A DNA stretch of 45,643 bases, from NCBI GenBank assembly GCA_016195825.1, contig JACPYV010000138.1, positions 1-45,643 on the forward strand, given 5' to 3'. The translations under genes and the position numbers were made by a program. Below the pieces are notes generated by a model. It saw only the letters and a program-made list of their open reading frames with translations, made no database searches and was not told the DNA's origin. Each line of letters starts with the position of its first letter. Within the stretch, counting starts at the first letter, position 1. Positions 32,136 to 40,032 of the stretch are shown in pieces. This DNA comes from Burkholderiales bacterium. Its GTDB lineage: Bacteria > Pseudomonadota > Gammaproteobacteria > Burkholderiales > Burkholderiaceae_C.

Positions 32136-32621
32136 CTAGGGCGAAAGCACCTGGCCGGAGTCGGAAGTGACTTTGCGGAACGCCACCAACAACGCATCGG
32201 CGTCTGGCACCTGCTTGAAGCGCAGCACGGGGATTCCCGCTTTGGTCAGCAGTGCGTCGCGGTCCGCATCGCGTTTTTCGCGCCCCTTGTGGCTTGCGTC
32301 GTCTAGCTCGATTGCTGCCAACACGGTGAACGCCCTGTCGCACACCACGAAGTCAGCGACTTTTCTGTCAAAAGTTGCTCTCGTCGGGCGGTCTTTTGTC
32401 GTTAGCAGCGCCGAGAACGCCACTTGGGCCAGGACCACTTGCTCGGGGAGCGTCCGCGTGAGGCGGAAGTACATGGCCTGCTCTCGCTCTGTTAGCGGGC
32501 GCCTTCCCGAAACGGCCCCCGTAGCCCGCCTTCCCTTTTTGGTCAGTGCGCCCAGTGCTGCTGCAACGACGACCGCCACCAATGCGAGTAGCAGTAGGCT
32601 CGTCGGGATCCTTGAATCCAT
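32136..32621 (-). CDS. DUF2726 domain protein with N-terminal membrane anchor
   Basis: Protein of 161 aa. A single hydrophobic segment (residues 7-25, SLLLLALVAVVVAAALGAL) is followed by a basic linker and a DUF2726 domain from about residue 40: LTEREQAMYFRLTRTLPE, VLAQVAFSALL, FDRKVADFVVCDRAFTVLA, AIELDDASHKG...RDADRDALLTKAGIPVLRF. The pattern E-L-D-D...K...D..K...AGIPVLRF resembles the restriction-endonuclease-like (PD-(D/E)XK) fold proposed for DUF2726. This points to a nucleic-acid-related role, though anchored at the membrane. The reverse-strand leader has AGGAGAGGG before the ATG. No partner gene is adjacent. Confidence 0.75.
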   Translation of the reverse strand: MDSRIPTSLLLLALVAVVVAAALGALTKKGRRATGAVSGRRPLTEREQAMYFRLTRTLPEQVVLAQVAFSALLTTKDRPTRATFDRKVADFVVCDRAFTVLAAIELDDASHKGREKRDADRDALLTKAGIPVLRFKQVPDADALLVAFRKVTSDSGQVLSP

Positions 32622-32909
32622 CTTTCCCTCTCCTGTCTTTGCTCGTAGCCGTTGGGCTCGGGCGTGTGCCCAGTCGGACTTTTACCAGTGAGGTACCCGA
32701 ATCGAACCGCGCTAACGCCGGCGCGGGAAAGCGCCCAACTTCTGACGGCGTACCCTGTGTGCCCAAGGACCGGGGTGAAGAGGCGACATGCAATTGAAGT
32801 TCTGTGTACCCGCCAGTCAGCCGTGCGTGCCACAGCCGTCAGCGACTGGAAGCATGGCCTGCATAGCTTCAAGGTTCTGGTCCCGTTGCCGCGGGGACCG
32901 TTTCACCAC

Positions 32910-33665
32910 TCAGGCCGTGCGTACCGCTTGCCGAGCGACCGCCTCGCCCAAGTGCTGATGCGCTGCGCCCTCCCAGACGACCGGCAGCTGGTTCTTCGCC
33001 TGCAGGTAGTGATGCGTGAAGACGCCCAGATACGCTTCAAGGGTCTTGCCGGCAGCCTCGTCTCCCGCCAGATTCAGGCACTGCGCGGCCACCTCGCTCG
33101 TGCAGAAATGGTCGCCACAACGTGACCGGCGCAGCCGGTATTGCGAGGCCTCGGTGGGCTCCAGGCTGAGCACCGGCATGTGGTTCAAGTAAGGGCTTCG
33201 GCTGAACATCTTGCGCGCCTCGGACCAGGTGCCGTCCAACAGGATGAACAACGGGCGCTTGACCTTGTCATCCTGGCTGGCGGCGGGCGGCCGAACGGCA
33301 TGGACCACGCGCTCCGGTGCGGCGTACTGGCCCGGGAATACGACGTAGGGATCCCAAGCCGGATCACTCAACAAGGCGATGAGCGCAGGATCGAATTCGG
33401 TTCGCGACCAGCCGAAGGCGAACGTGTCCGCGACCATGTCCGCGATCAACCATCCGGTGTTGGTCGGCTTCAACGGCTCGATGTCGGCCATCAGCAGGCA
33501 CACCGCGGCGCGCGTGCTCGCCGAAGGACGCAAGGCGCACATGCAGTGCGTCGGGACCAGCCGGCAGCCTTCGCAGCGCTCACGCTTGAAGCCACCACGG
33601 GCCAGGAATGGCTTGGTGGCGCTTGCCAGACGCGCAGCGCGCAGACGAGACACGGCATGGGACAT
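32910..33665 (-). CDS. DTW-domain tRNA-uridine aminocarboxypropyltransferase
   Basis: Protein of 251 aa in the DTW family, whose member TapT (YfiP) in E. coli installs acp3U47 on tRNA using S-adenosylmethionine. A Cys cluster near the N-terminus (CEGCRLVPTHCMCA) probably binds zinc. The family motif is present as LLDGTWSEARKMFSRSPYL, with conserved EPTEASQYRLRRS downstream. ATG 33665 begins MSHAVSRLRAARL; the longer frame to 33728 adds an unsupported extension. It stands alone between the DUF2726 gene and the kinase operon, transcribed the same way. The position of the modified base in this organism is inferred from the family. Confidence 0.87.
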   Translation of the reverse strand: MSHAVSRLRAARLASATKPFLARGGFKRERCEGCRLVPTHCMCALRPSASTRAAVCLLMADIEPLKPTNTGWLIADMVADTFAFGWSRTEFDPALIALLSDPAWDPYVVFPGQYAAPERVVHAVRPPAASQDDKVKRPLFILLDGTWSEARKMFSRSPYLNHMPVLSLEPTEASQYRLRRSRCGDHFCTSEVAAQCLNLAGDEAAGKTLEAYLGVFTHHYLQAKNQLPVVWEGAAHQHLGEAVARQAVRTA

Positions 33666-33749
33666 GCGCCTATTGTCGGAGCAGGTCAGGGCCGTCAAGC
33701 AACGACCGAATGGCACTTCATATCGCATCCGCAGTCGCGCGGGGCGTCA

Positions 33750-36260
33750 CTACATCACGAGGCTGTCCAACGCCGTGTCTTCCCTGACCCGCACCGGCAG
33801 CTGGATGTGGAAGACGGCGCCGCCGCCTGCCCGGTTTTCGGCATGGATGCTGCCGTCGTGGACAGTCATGATCTTGCGGCAGATGGCCAGCCCGAGGCCG
33901 GTGCCGCCAGAACCGTCCTTGGTTTTGCTGGACTGCACGAAGGCGTCGAAGACCTTCTCGATTTCCGCCTCGGGAATGCCTGGACCGCGGTCGCGTACGC
34001 TGATACGGGCCTCGCCCGGCGGTAGCAGTTCGGCCGACACCTCAATGCGCCCGCCCTCGGGGGAGAACTTGATGGCATTGGCGGTGACGTTGCGGATGAC
34101 CTGCTGGAAGCGCTGGGGGTCGACCCGCGCGCTGAGTGGCTCATCGGGCAGTTGCAGCACCAGTTGCTGCCGGCGGCGAGTCACCAGCGGCTCCAGCTCC
34201 CGCAGCACGGACTGCACCAGCCCCCGCAGGTCGCAGCGCTCCAGGTCGAAGGTGCCCACCGAGCTCTCGATCTTGGACACGTCCAGCAAATCGTTGACGA
34301 GCGCCAGCATGCGCTGGCCCGACGCGTGGATGTCGGCAAACATGCCCGCGGCCATGCGGGGCTGGTTGCAGCCACGCGCCTGGCCCAGCTCCGAGAAGCC
34401 CAAGATGGACTGCAAGGGCGTGCGCAGCTCGTGGCTGATGTTGGCAACGAACTCTGACTTGGAACGCGAGGCCTCTTCCGCCACGTCGCGCGCCTCGCGG
34501 GTGGCGCGCTCGGCGTCGCGGAATTCACTGACATCCATCAGCGTGCACAGGGTGCCGGCCGTGTCGCCGCGCTCGCCCGGCACCAGCACCTGGGTGATGA
34601 CGATGTCGCGCAGCGAGCCGTCGCGGTGCCGGACACGCGTCTCGTGGCGCTGCCGCCCGCCTTGCGCCATCCACCGCGCAGCCTGGCCAGCCGGTAGCCT
34701 CAGCTCCTCGGGCCGCAGCGCAAAGCCGACTTCAGTGCCGATGACGTCGGCACGGCTCAGGCCGCTGAAATCTTCCCAGGCCTGGTTCACTGTCACGTAC
34801 AGGCCTTGCGCATCGAACATCGCCGTCGGCAGCGGGCTGATTTCCAGGAGCAAGCCAGTGAAGGCGAGCTGGTGTTGCAGTTTCTGCTGGGCCACGTAGC
34901 GCTCGGTCACGTCCACGGCGCTGCCGGCAAAGCCCACGACCCGACCGCGGCCATGCAGGGGCACGACGCTGACCGCAAAGCGGTGCAGGCGGCCATCGGC
35001 CGTGCGTGCTGAGACCTCCACGCCGCGTACGCCGGCCCGGTCGTCGGGCCGGAAGAGCGCCGCGATGCGCTCGCGGTCGGCGCCCGCCACCATGGACGCC
35101 AGGTTGCGCCCCAGCACACCGGCCTCGCCTCGACGGCTCATGGCGCCCCAGGGCGCGTTGACAAAGGTGACGACGCCGTCGACGTCGGTGCGGAAGATAA
35201 GCTCCTGCACGCTCTTCAGCACCACGCTGAGCTCACGCTCGCGCAGCGCTACCTGCTCATGCGCCCGGTCGAGCGCCTGGCGCGAGTTCTCACGCGCCCT
35301 CATGGCGCGCAGGAGCACGGTGGCCGCGCAGCCGATGAGCAACAGCGCGCCGGCGCCCAGCCCCGCCAGCCAGGGCAGGCTGGCACGCCAGCGCTGCAGC
35401 GCGGCGGCCTCGCTCTGCTCGATCAGCACCACCAGCGGCCGCGAGCGCGAGACGCGGAAGGCCACCACCTGCGGACCGGGCAGCACACCCTGGCCGATGT
35501 AGCCGCCCCATTCCCTGGCCGGCAGCCAGTGACTAAAGACCGGGTGTTCGGCGAAACGCCTGCCTGGGGCGGGCAGCGCGGGGTCGGTGGTCGTGATCAA
35601 CACGCCGTCATAGCTGGCCAGCAGTGCGATGCCATCGTCATCCGACAGCGCGATCTGCTGGTAGTTCGCCAGCGCGCCGGGGTTGATCATCGCCAGCAGC
35701 AACCACTCCTTGCCGGCGGGCCCGGTCATTCGCCGCATCAGCGGCAGCATGTTTACGCCCGCCGCGCGCGGTGAGGCTGCGTCGGTGCGCAGGTCTGCCA
35801 GGCCCCGGCCCGGCAGCAGCGGCAGCAGCATCTCGCGCGCACTGGCAGGCGGCCGCCCGATGCGGCCCAGGTCCAGCCGCAGCCCTTGTTCAGCGGCGCT
35901 GGAGCTGGCCAGCACCTGGCCTTGGGCATCCAGCACCGCCACGCCGCGCAGGAAGGGCAGCCCGGCCAGCGCCTGTGTCAGCAACGCCTGCTGCCGCGCA
36001 GGCTCGACCTGCGGCTGCTGCGCCATGCTCTCGGCGAGCGTGCGCAGCGTCAGCGAGGCCGACTCGACGACGCGCGTGGCATGGTCCTCCAGCACGCGCG
36101 CCATCAGCTCGCCGCGTTCGCCCGCCGCCTCCAGCGCAGCGCGGCGCTGGTACTCGGCCAGCGCCAGCAGCGCGACGACCACGCCCAGCGCCAGCAGCCC
36201 CGACAGCATCTGCACTAACACCAGGGCGCGCCCGCGCTGGCGCGTGTGCGCGGCGTGCAT
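33750..36260 (-). CDS. PAS-domain sensor histidine kinase with periplasmic sensor
   Basis: Membrane kinase of 836 aa and last gene of a four-gene signalling operon. TM1 is at about 13-37 and TM2 at about 297-318, bracketing a periplasmic domain of about 260 residues that looks Cache-like (VAVLDAQGQVLASSS; WLLLAMINPGALANY). Two PAS domains follow (about 340-455, with LIFRTDVDGVVTFVNAPWGAM; about 465-580, with PLPTAMFDAQGLYVTVNQAW). HisKA has His610 in VANISHELRTPLQSILGFSE, and HATPase_c has VTANAIKFSPEGG, VRDRGPGIP and GGTGLGLAICRKIM. It has no receiver or Hpt domain, so the separate receiver protein at 37872 is the likely phosphate acceptor. Only three bases separate it from the upstream periplasmic binding protein gene. 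Confidence 0.92.
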   Translation of the reverse strand: MHAAHTRQRGRALVLVQMLSGLLALGVVVALLALAEYQRRAALEAAGERGELMARVLEDHATRVVESASLTLRTLAESMAQQPQVEPARQQALLTQALAGLPFLRGVAVLDAQGQVLASSSAAEQGLRLDLGRIGRPPASAREMLLPLLPGRGLADLRTDAASPRAAGVNMLPLMRRMTGPAGKEWLLLAMINPGALANYQQIALSDDDGIALLASYDGVLITTTDPALPAPGRRFAEHPVFSHWLPAREWGGYIGQGVLPGPQVVAFRVSRSRPLVVLIEQSEAAALQRWRASLPWLAGLGAGALLLIGCAATVLLRAMRARENSRQALDRAHEQVALRERELSVVLKSVQELIFRTDVDGVVTFVNAPWGAMSRRGEAGVLGRNLASMVAGADRERIAALFRPDDRAGVRGVEVSARTADGRLHRFAVSVVPLHGRGRVVGFAGSAVDVTERYVAQQKLQHQLAFTGLLLEISPLPTAMFDAQGLYVTVNQAWEDFSGLSRADVIGTEVGFALRPEELRLPAGQAARWMAQGGRQRHETRVRHRDGSLRDIVITQVLVPGERGDTAGTLCTLMDVSEFRDAERATREARDVAEEASRSKSEFVANISHELRTPLQSILGFSELGQARGCNQPRMAAGMFADIHASGQRMLALVNDLLDVSKIESSVGTFDLERCDLRGLVQSVLRELEPLVTRRRQQLVLQLPDEPLSARVDPQRFQQVIRNVTANAIKFSPEGGRIEVSAELLPPGEARISVRDRGPGIPEAEIEKVFDAFVQSSKTKDGSGGTGLGLAICRKIMTVHDGSIHAENRAGGGAVFHIQLPVRVREDTALDSLVM

Positions 36261-36263
36261 GGC

Positions 36264-37085
36264 TCAGTTCACCACGATGTCCGACAGGCCATGGCGCTTC
36301 GCCGCTGCCTTAAGCCGCCCATCGCGCTTGATGCGCGCGACGAACTCGTCCAGCACGGCCAGCCATTGCGGGTCGCCCTGCCGGGTGGCATAGGCATAGG
36401 GCAACACGAAGAAGGGCTTGGGCGGCGCCACCAGACGCGCCCAGTCGGCGTTGTCCAGCAGGCGCCGGCTGTAGGGGTAGTCGGTCATGAACACGTCGAC
36501 CCGGCCCGACTCCAGCTCCTGCTCGCGCGTGGCTGGCGGCTGCACGACCTGCATGCGCGCCTGCTTCAGGTGTTCGCGCATCACCGGCTCCATGAAGGTA
36601 CCGGCCTGCACCGCGACGACGACGCCTGGCTTGTCGATGTCGCTCCACTGCCTCACCATGCGGTTGGAGACGGTGGTCACGGCGTAGATGTCGCTCTGCA
36701 GGTAGGGCTGGGTGAAGCTCAGCTGCTCCTTGCGCTGCGGCAGCACGCCGACGGCGAACATCGCAACATCGCAGCGGTCCGTCTTCAGATCGTTGATCAA
36801 CTGAGGGAAGGACGACTCCACGTGGTCGAGGCCGACCTTAAGGTCCTTGGCCAGCTCGGCCGACAAGTCGATGTCCAGCCCCGTCAGCTGCTGGTTGCGA
36901 GGGTTGCGGTAGGTGATGCCGTAGTAGTCGGGCCAGATGCAAACGCGCACGCTGGCGCGGGCCTGCACGCGCGCCAGCACCGAGCCGGTCTGCGCGGCCG
37001 CCGGCGCCGCGTGCAGCAGGGCCGTGGCGACCAGCACGGCGATCAGCGAGCTGCCCGGCCGGAGCCCGGAAAAAGGGGTGCTCAT
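36264..37085 (-). CDS. Periplasmic binding protein of family 3 (amino-acid type), sensor-associated
   Basis: Exported solute-binding protein of 273 aa. The signal peptide ends AAPAAAQ near residue 30. The mature protein has VRVCIWPDYYGITYRNPRN, LTGLDIDLSAELAKDL, DLKTDRCDVAMFAVGVLPQRK and LSFTQPYLQSDIYAV, the standard SBP_bac_3 layout with a polar amino-acid type pocket. ATG 37085 is chosen because AGGAG sits seven bases upstream; an ATG at 37100 would lack a site. No permease or ATPase genes accompany it. It lies three bases before the PAS kinase gene and 17 bases after the HD-GYP gene, so it probably senses a small polar ligand for the kinase instead of feeding a transporter. Confidence 0.85.
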   Translation of the reverse strand: MSTPFSGLRPGSSLIAVLVATALLHAAPAAAQTGSVLARVQARASVRVCIWPDYYGITYRNPRNQQLTGLDIDLSAELAKDLKVGLDHVESSFPQLINDLKTDRCDVAMFAVGVLPQRKEQLSFTQPYLQSDIYAVTTVSNRMVRQWSDIDKPGVVVAVQAGTFMEPVMREHLKQARMQVVQPPATREQELESGRVDVFMTDYPYSRRLLDNADWARLVAPPKPFFVLPYAYATRQGDPQWLAVLDEFVARIKRDGRLKAAAKRHGLSDIVVN

Positions 37086-37102
37086 GGTCTTGCTCCTCAT
37101 GT

Positions 37103-37858
37103 TCAGGCCGCACCGACCAGCATCTCGAAGGTGGGAGGCTCGGTGTTGATGCGGTCGCGCAGCGCGATCATGTCGGCCGCATGGGCGATGAATGTGTCGA
37201 CCACGCGCGGGTCGAACGCCGTGCCGCGCTGCTGGGCCAGCATCTCCAGCGCGACGTCATCCGGGAAGGCCGGGCGATAGCAGCGATCCATCGTCAGCGC
37301 GTCAAAGAAGTCCACCACCGCCACGATGCGACCGGACAATGGCACACCCTCGCCGCTCAGTCCGTTCGGATAGCCGCCACCGTCCCAGCGCTCATGGTGG
37401 GTCAATGCCACCTCGGCGGCCAGCTGGAACAACGGGATGCGCGAGCGCCCGAGGATTTCTGCACCCATCACCGGGTGTTTGTTCATCACCTCGCGCTCCT
37501 CGGCCGTGAAGGCGCCGGGCTTCTTCAGCACCTGGTCGGGCACGCCGATCTTGCCGATGTCGTGCATGGGAGCGGCTCGCCTCAACGTGTGGGCAAAGGA
37601 CGCCGCCTCGCCCAACGCCAGCGCCAGGGCTTCGGCCAGATAACCGATGCGCATGATGTGAACGCCGGTGTCGTCATCGCGGAAGTCTGCCGCGAGCGAC
37701 AGGCGCAGCAACGCCTCGTGATGCGCGCGGGTCACCTCCCGCAGCGCCTCGTTGCGCTCGTGGTACATGCGGCCGAGGTCGGCCACGATGCGTTCCATCT
37801 GCGCAGTGGCGGCGTCATCGAAGACCTTGTCGGACACTTCCATCGTCGTGTAGCTCAT
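37103..37858 (-). CDS. HD-GYP domain protein, probable c-di-GMP phosphodiesterase
   Basis: Soluble protein of 251 aa. A helical N-terminal segment (about 1-45) leads into an HD-GYP domain with DDDTGVHIMRIGYLAEALA, MHDIGKIGVPDQVLKKPG (the HD pair), HPVMGAEIL, THHERWDGGGYPNGLSGEGVPL (the GYP region) and IVAVVDFFDALTMDRCYRPA. All metal and GYP residues are intact, so hydrolysis of cyclic di-GMP is expected. ATG 37858 is preferred over 37864 since AAGGAGG is seven bases away from it. In most RpfG-like proteins the receiver is fused to this domain; here the receiver is a separate gene ending 13 bases upstream. Confidence 0.92.
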   Translation of the reverse strand: MSYTTMEVSDKVFDDAATAQMERIVADLGRMYHERNEALREVTRAHHEALLRLSLAADFRDDDTGVHIMRIGYLAEALALALGEAASFAHTLRRAAPMHDIGKIGVPDQVLKKPGAFTAEEREVMNKHPVMGAEILGRSRIPLFQLAAEVALTHHERWDGGGYPNGLSGEGVPLSGRIVAVVDFFDALTMDRCYRPAFPDDVALEMLAQQRGTAFDPRVVDTFIAHAADMIALRDRINTEPPTFEMLVGAA

Positions 37859-37871
37859 GGCCATGCCTCCT

Positions 37872-38243
37872 TCAGACTTGGGAGCACAGCGCCGCGATGC
37901 AGTCGATCAGCTGCAAGGGGCTGAAGGGCTTGACGAGGTAGGTGTCCGCGCCGGCCTGCAGGCCGGCCTCGCGGTCCCGGGCATGTCCGCGGGCGCTCAA
38001 CAGCATCACATGGGCCCCGGCCAGCACCGGATCGGCGCGCAGCCGGCGGCAGCACTCCAGGCCGTCAACGGCGCCGGGCATCATGACGTCCAGCAGCACC
38101 AGGTCCGGCCGCACGGCGGACGCGACCTGCAATGCGGATTCGCCATCGACTGCCTCGTGGATCTCGTAGCCATCGAACTCCAGCGTCATCCGTATCAGCT
38201 TGCGGATGTCGCTGTGGTCATCGACGATCAGAATCTTGTTCAT
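37872..38243 (-). CDS. Single-domain response regulator (CheY-like)
   Basis: Receiver-only protein of 123 aa. It has the acidic pair DD at 8-9, phospho-acceptor Asp52 in VLLDVMMPG, the Ser of MLLSARGH in the Thr/Ser position and Lys in YLVKPFSPLQL. There is no output domain. As first gene of the operon with an HD-GYP protein, a periplasmic binding protein and a PAS kinase, it is probably phosphorylated by that kinase and may regulate the HD-GYP protein by contact. The upstream region contains a repeat structure (38263-38304). Confidence 0.92.
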   Translation of the reverse strand: MNKILIVDDHSDIRKLIRMTLEFDGYEIHEAVDGESALQVASAVRPDLVLLDVMMPGAVDGLECCRRLRADPVLAGAHVMLLSARGHARDREAGLQAGADTYLVKPFSPLQLIDCIAALCSQV

Positions 38244-38262
38244 GCGGGGTCCGTTTCTTCAC

Positions 38263-38304
38263 TACCTTTGCCGCAATTATCATTTTTATCATTTGCAAAA
38301 GGTA
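38263..38304. repeat. Tandem 9-bp repeat inside an inverted repeat, upstream of the receiver operon
   Basis: Two perfect tandem copies of TTATCATTT (38277-38285 and 38286-38294) are flanked by TACCTTTGC (38263-38271) and GCAAAAGGTA (38295-38304), which are inverted copies differing by one extra A. The element is strongly AT-rich in GC-rich DNA and lies 20-60 bases from the ATG of the receiver gene, the position of a promoter. A regulator-binding site is likely. Confidence 0.5.
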
Positions 38305-38444
38305 GATTCGATTGAGGCCGCCGCGGAGAAAACCGGAAAAATTAGGCACGCCGTGCGTGAATCCCCTCGCGCATGGGGGTGCCCCCGGGGCGAGCCCACG
38401 ACGGCGCCAGCCGCCAGGGCCTCTTCACACGGCAGCAGCAGACC

Positions 38445-38945
38445 CTAGACCAGCGTGACCAGCAGCGCAGCCTGGACCAGCCAGCGCCAGCGGTCCATCA
38501 AGGGCTCGGCCGCATCCCACTGCTGGGCCAGGCCGAAGATCCTGTGCTCCCGGCAGGCCAGACCTGCATACATCGGGATGTTGCCGGCCGCAGCCAGCTG
38601 CTCCACAGCGTTCGGGCCCAGGCCCTGGCAGTCGACCGCGTCGTACAGCCGCCCCAGCAGCCGGCCGATGCCAGCCAGTTGCTGCGCCTGCTCGGCGGGA
38701 GGCTCGGCCGGGACGGGGATGAGCGCGACATGGGCGCCAAGCTCCTTCGCCGCCTGCTGGAAGAGTTGCGCGTCCGGCCCGGACGCATCTGCGCACATCA
38801 GCCCCAGCCGCTTGCCCAGCAGCATGGGACGGCTCGCCTCGGGCCCTTGCCGGAGCAGGCGCGCCCGAGCCAGCAGGGCCTGCTGTTCTTCTTGTGATGG
38901 AGGCTTGGCGGATGCCGTTTGGCACAGCCAGGAGGCGGGATACAT
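38445..38945 (-). CDS. Truncated ornithine/aspartate carbamoyltransferase N-domain-like protein, catalytic motif lost
   Basis: Protein of 166 aa that resembles only the carbamoyl-phosphate-binding N-terminal domain of ornithine carbamoyltransferase: LLGKRLGLMCAD at the LKGKTLALIF position, QAAKELGAHVALIPV at the A...LGGHA strand, GRLLGRLYDAVDCQGLG at the ADTARVLSRYVDAI position, then AAGNIPMYAGL. The STRTR motif that binds carbamoyl phosphate is replaced by DASGPDA, and the ornithine-binding second domain is missing. The C-terminus ends in a hydrophobic stretch (RWLVQAALLVTLV) that might contact a membrane. A perfect FNR box lies about 75 bases upstream, so it is likely induced when oxygen is low. 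It may be a pseudoenzyme with a regulatory role. Confidence 0.65.
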   Translation of the reverse strand: MYPASWLCQTASAKPPSQEEQQALLARARLLRQGPEASRPMLLGKRLGLMCADASGPDAQLFQQAAKELGAHVALIPVPAEPPAEQAQQLAGIGRLLGRLYDAVDCQGLGPNAVEQLAAAGNIPMYAGLACREHRIFGLAQQWDAAEPLMDRWRWLVQAALLVTLV

Positions 38946-39015
38946 GGATGAAGCCTTGTAGGCCGACGCGTCTTTGCAATGACCGAGAGCCTAGTGAGCG
39001 ACCCATGCCCGGCGT

Positions 39016-39029
39016 TTGATCGCGATCAA
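39016..39029. promoter_or_regulatory. FNR/Anr box
   Basis: TTGATCGCGATCAA is a perfect match to the FNR-family consensus TTGAT-N4-ATCAA. It lies between divergent genes: 71 bases from the ATG of the OTC-like gene at 38945, which suits class II activation, and about 157 bases from the ATG of the Crp/Fnr gene at 39186. That regulator has the matching recognition residues, so control of either or both genes by it is plausible. Confidence 0.8.
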
Positions 39030-39185
39030 GGGCCGCAAGCGTAGACACGTCAGGATCACCACTGAAAGCGGGGGCTTACCGAGCGTTTGCAATTCATTTG
39101 CACAGCGTCACCGAGCGACGCTGCGGGTTGCCACGGCATTTGCGCGCGCTTCCTAGCATGGACACATCCAAACAAGGAGATGGCC

Positions 39186-39983
39186 ATGCCCAGCTGCAAC
39201 ACCTGCCTGCCGACCACCCCGACGCGCCCCGTGCCGGCCGAGCGGCGGCCGCATCCCGTGCCCGAGCTGACAGCCAGTACCGCCAACCGGCGCGCCAGCC
39301 AGCACATCACCGAGACTCTGCAGCTGCTGGCCAGCACGCTGAACCCGCAACGCCGCGTGGTGCATGCCGGCGACACCATCTACCAGAGCGGTGATGCTTT
39401 CAGTCACCTCTATATCCTCAACTCCGGCATCTGCAAGCTGCTGAGTCTGTCGGCCGACGGCCGCGAACAGGTCGTGGGCCTGAAGTTCCGCGGCGACTGG
39501 CTGGGCTTTGCCGGCATCGCCAAGGGGCACCACATGTGCGACGCGGTCGCGATGGACACCGGCGAAGTCTGGGCCATCCGCTACGACGCGCTGCTCGCTG
39601 CCTGCGCCCGCCACCCCGAGCTGCTGGGCCTGGTGCACCAGGCGATGAGCGGCGAGATCGTGCGCGACCGCGACTCGATGATGTCCGTCTGCACCCTGCC
39701 CGCGGACGCCCGGGTCGCCGATTTCTTGCGCTACTGGGCCGACTGCCTGGCCAGCCGCGGCCTGCGCACGGACCAGATCTCCTTGTGCATGACCCGCGCT
39801 GAGATCGGCAACTACCTGGGCATGACGCTTGAGACCGTCAGCCGCGCGCTGTCCCGGTTGGCGCGCAAAGACCTGATCTGCTTCCCCGAGAAGGGCCGGC
39901 GCGACATCGCCATCCCCGACGTGGGCCGGCTGGAAGCCTTCATCCAGCAGAGCGTGACGCCGGTGGGGCACACCTTGCAGTAA
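39186..39983 (+). CDS. Crp/Fnr-family transcriptional regulator, Fnr-like DNA recognition
   Basis: Transcription factor of 265 aa. A cyclic-nucleotide-binding-like sensor domain (about 45-165, AGDTIYQSGDAFSHLYILNSG; GREQVVGLKFRGDWLGFAGI) precedes a C-terminal helix-turn-helix. The recognition helix TRAEIGNYLGMTLETVSRAL has the E-xx-SR pattern of E. coli FNR, which reads TTGAT half-sites. The N-terminus has CNTC but not the third Cys of the FNR cluster, and the place of Cys122 is taken by Trp (EVWAIR), so a standard 4Fe-4S site cannot be assembled from the usual ligands. ATG 39186 is chosen from AAGGAG six bases upstream. A GGDEF-EAL gene follows after 49 bases. Confidence 0.9.
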   Translation: MPSCNTCLPTTPTRPVPAERRPHPVPELTASTANRRASQHITETLQLLASTLNPQRRVVHAGDTIYQSGDAFSHLYILNSGICKLLSLSADGREQVVGLKFRGDWLGFAGIAKGHHMCDAVAMDTGEVWAIRYDALLAACARHPELLGLVHQAMSGEIVRDRDSMMSVCTLPADARVADFLRYWADCLASRGLRTDQISLCMTRAEIGNYLGMTLETVSRALSRLARKDLICFPEKGRRDIAIPDVGRLEAFIQQSVTPVGHTLQ

Positions 39984-40032
39984 CGCGTCGTCAGCCCGGC
40001 GGCGGTCGGGCGAACCAGTCAGGGAGGCTCGC

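Noticed and set aside
32670..32700. T-arm-like GGTTCGATTC on the minus strand, possible tRNA fragment
   Set aside because: The bases around it do not form the five-pair T stem and no acceptor or anticodon arm is present.
36775..36805. TTGATCAA near 36795 as a second FNR box
   Set aside because: It lacks the four-base spacer between half-sites and lies inside the binding-protein coding sequence.
38277..38294. TTATCATTT repeats as a Fur box
   Set aside because: The units are direct rather than inverted repeats and do not match the 19-base Fur consensus well; left as an unknown operator.
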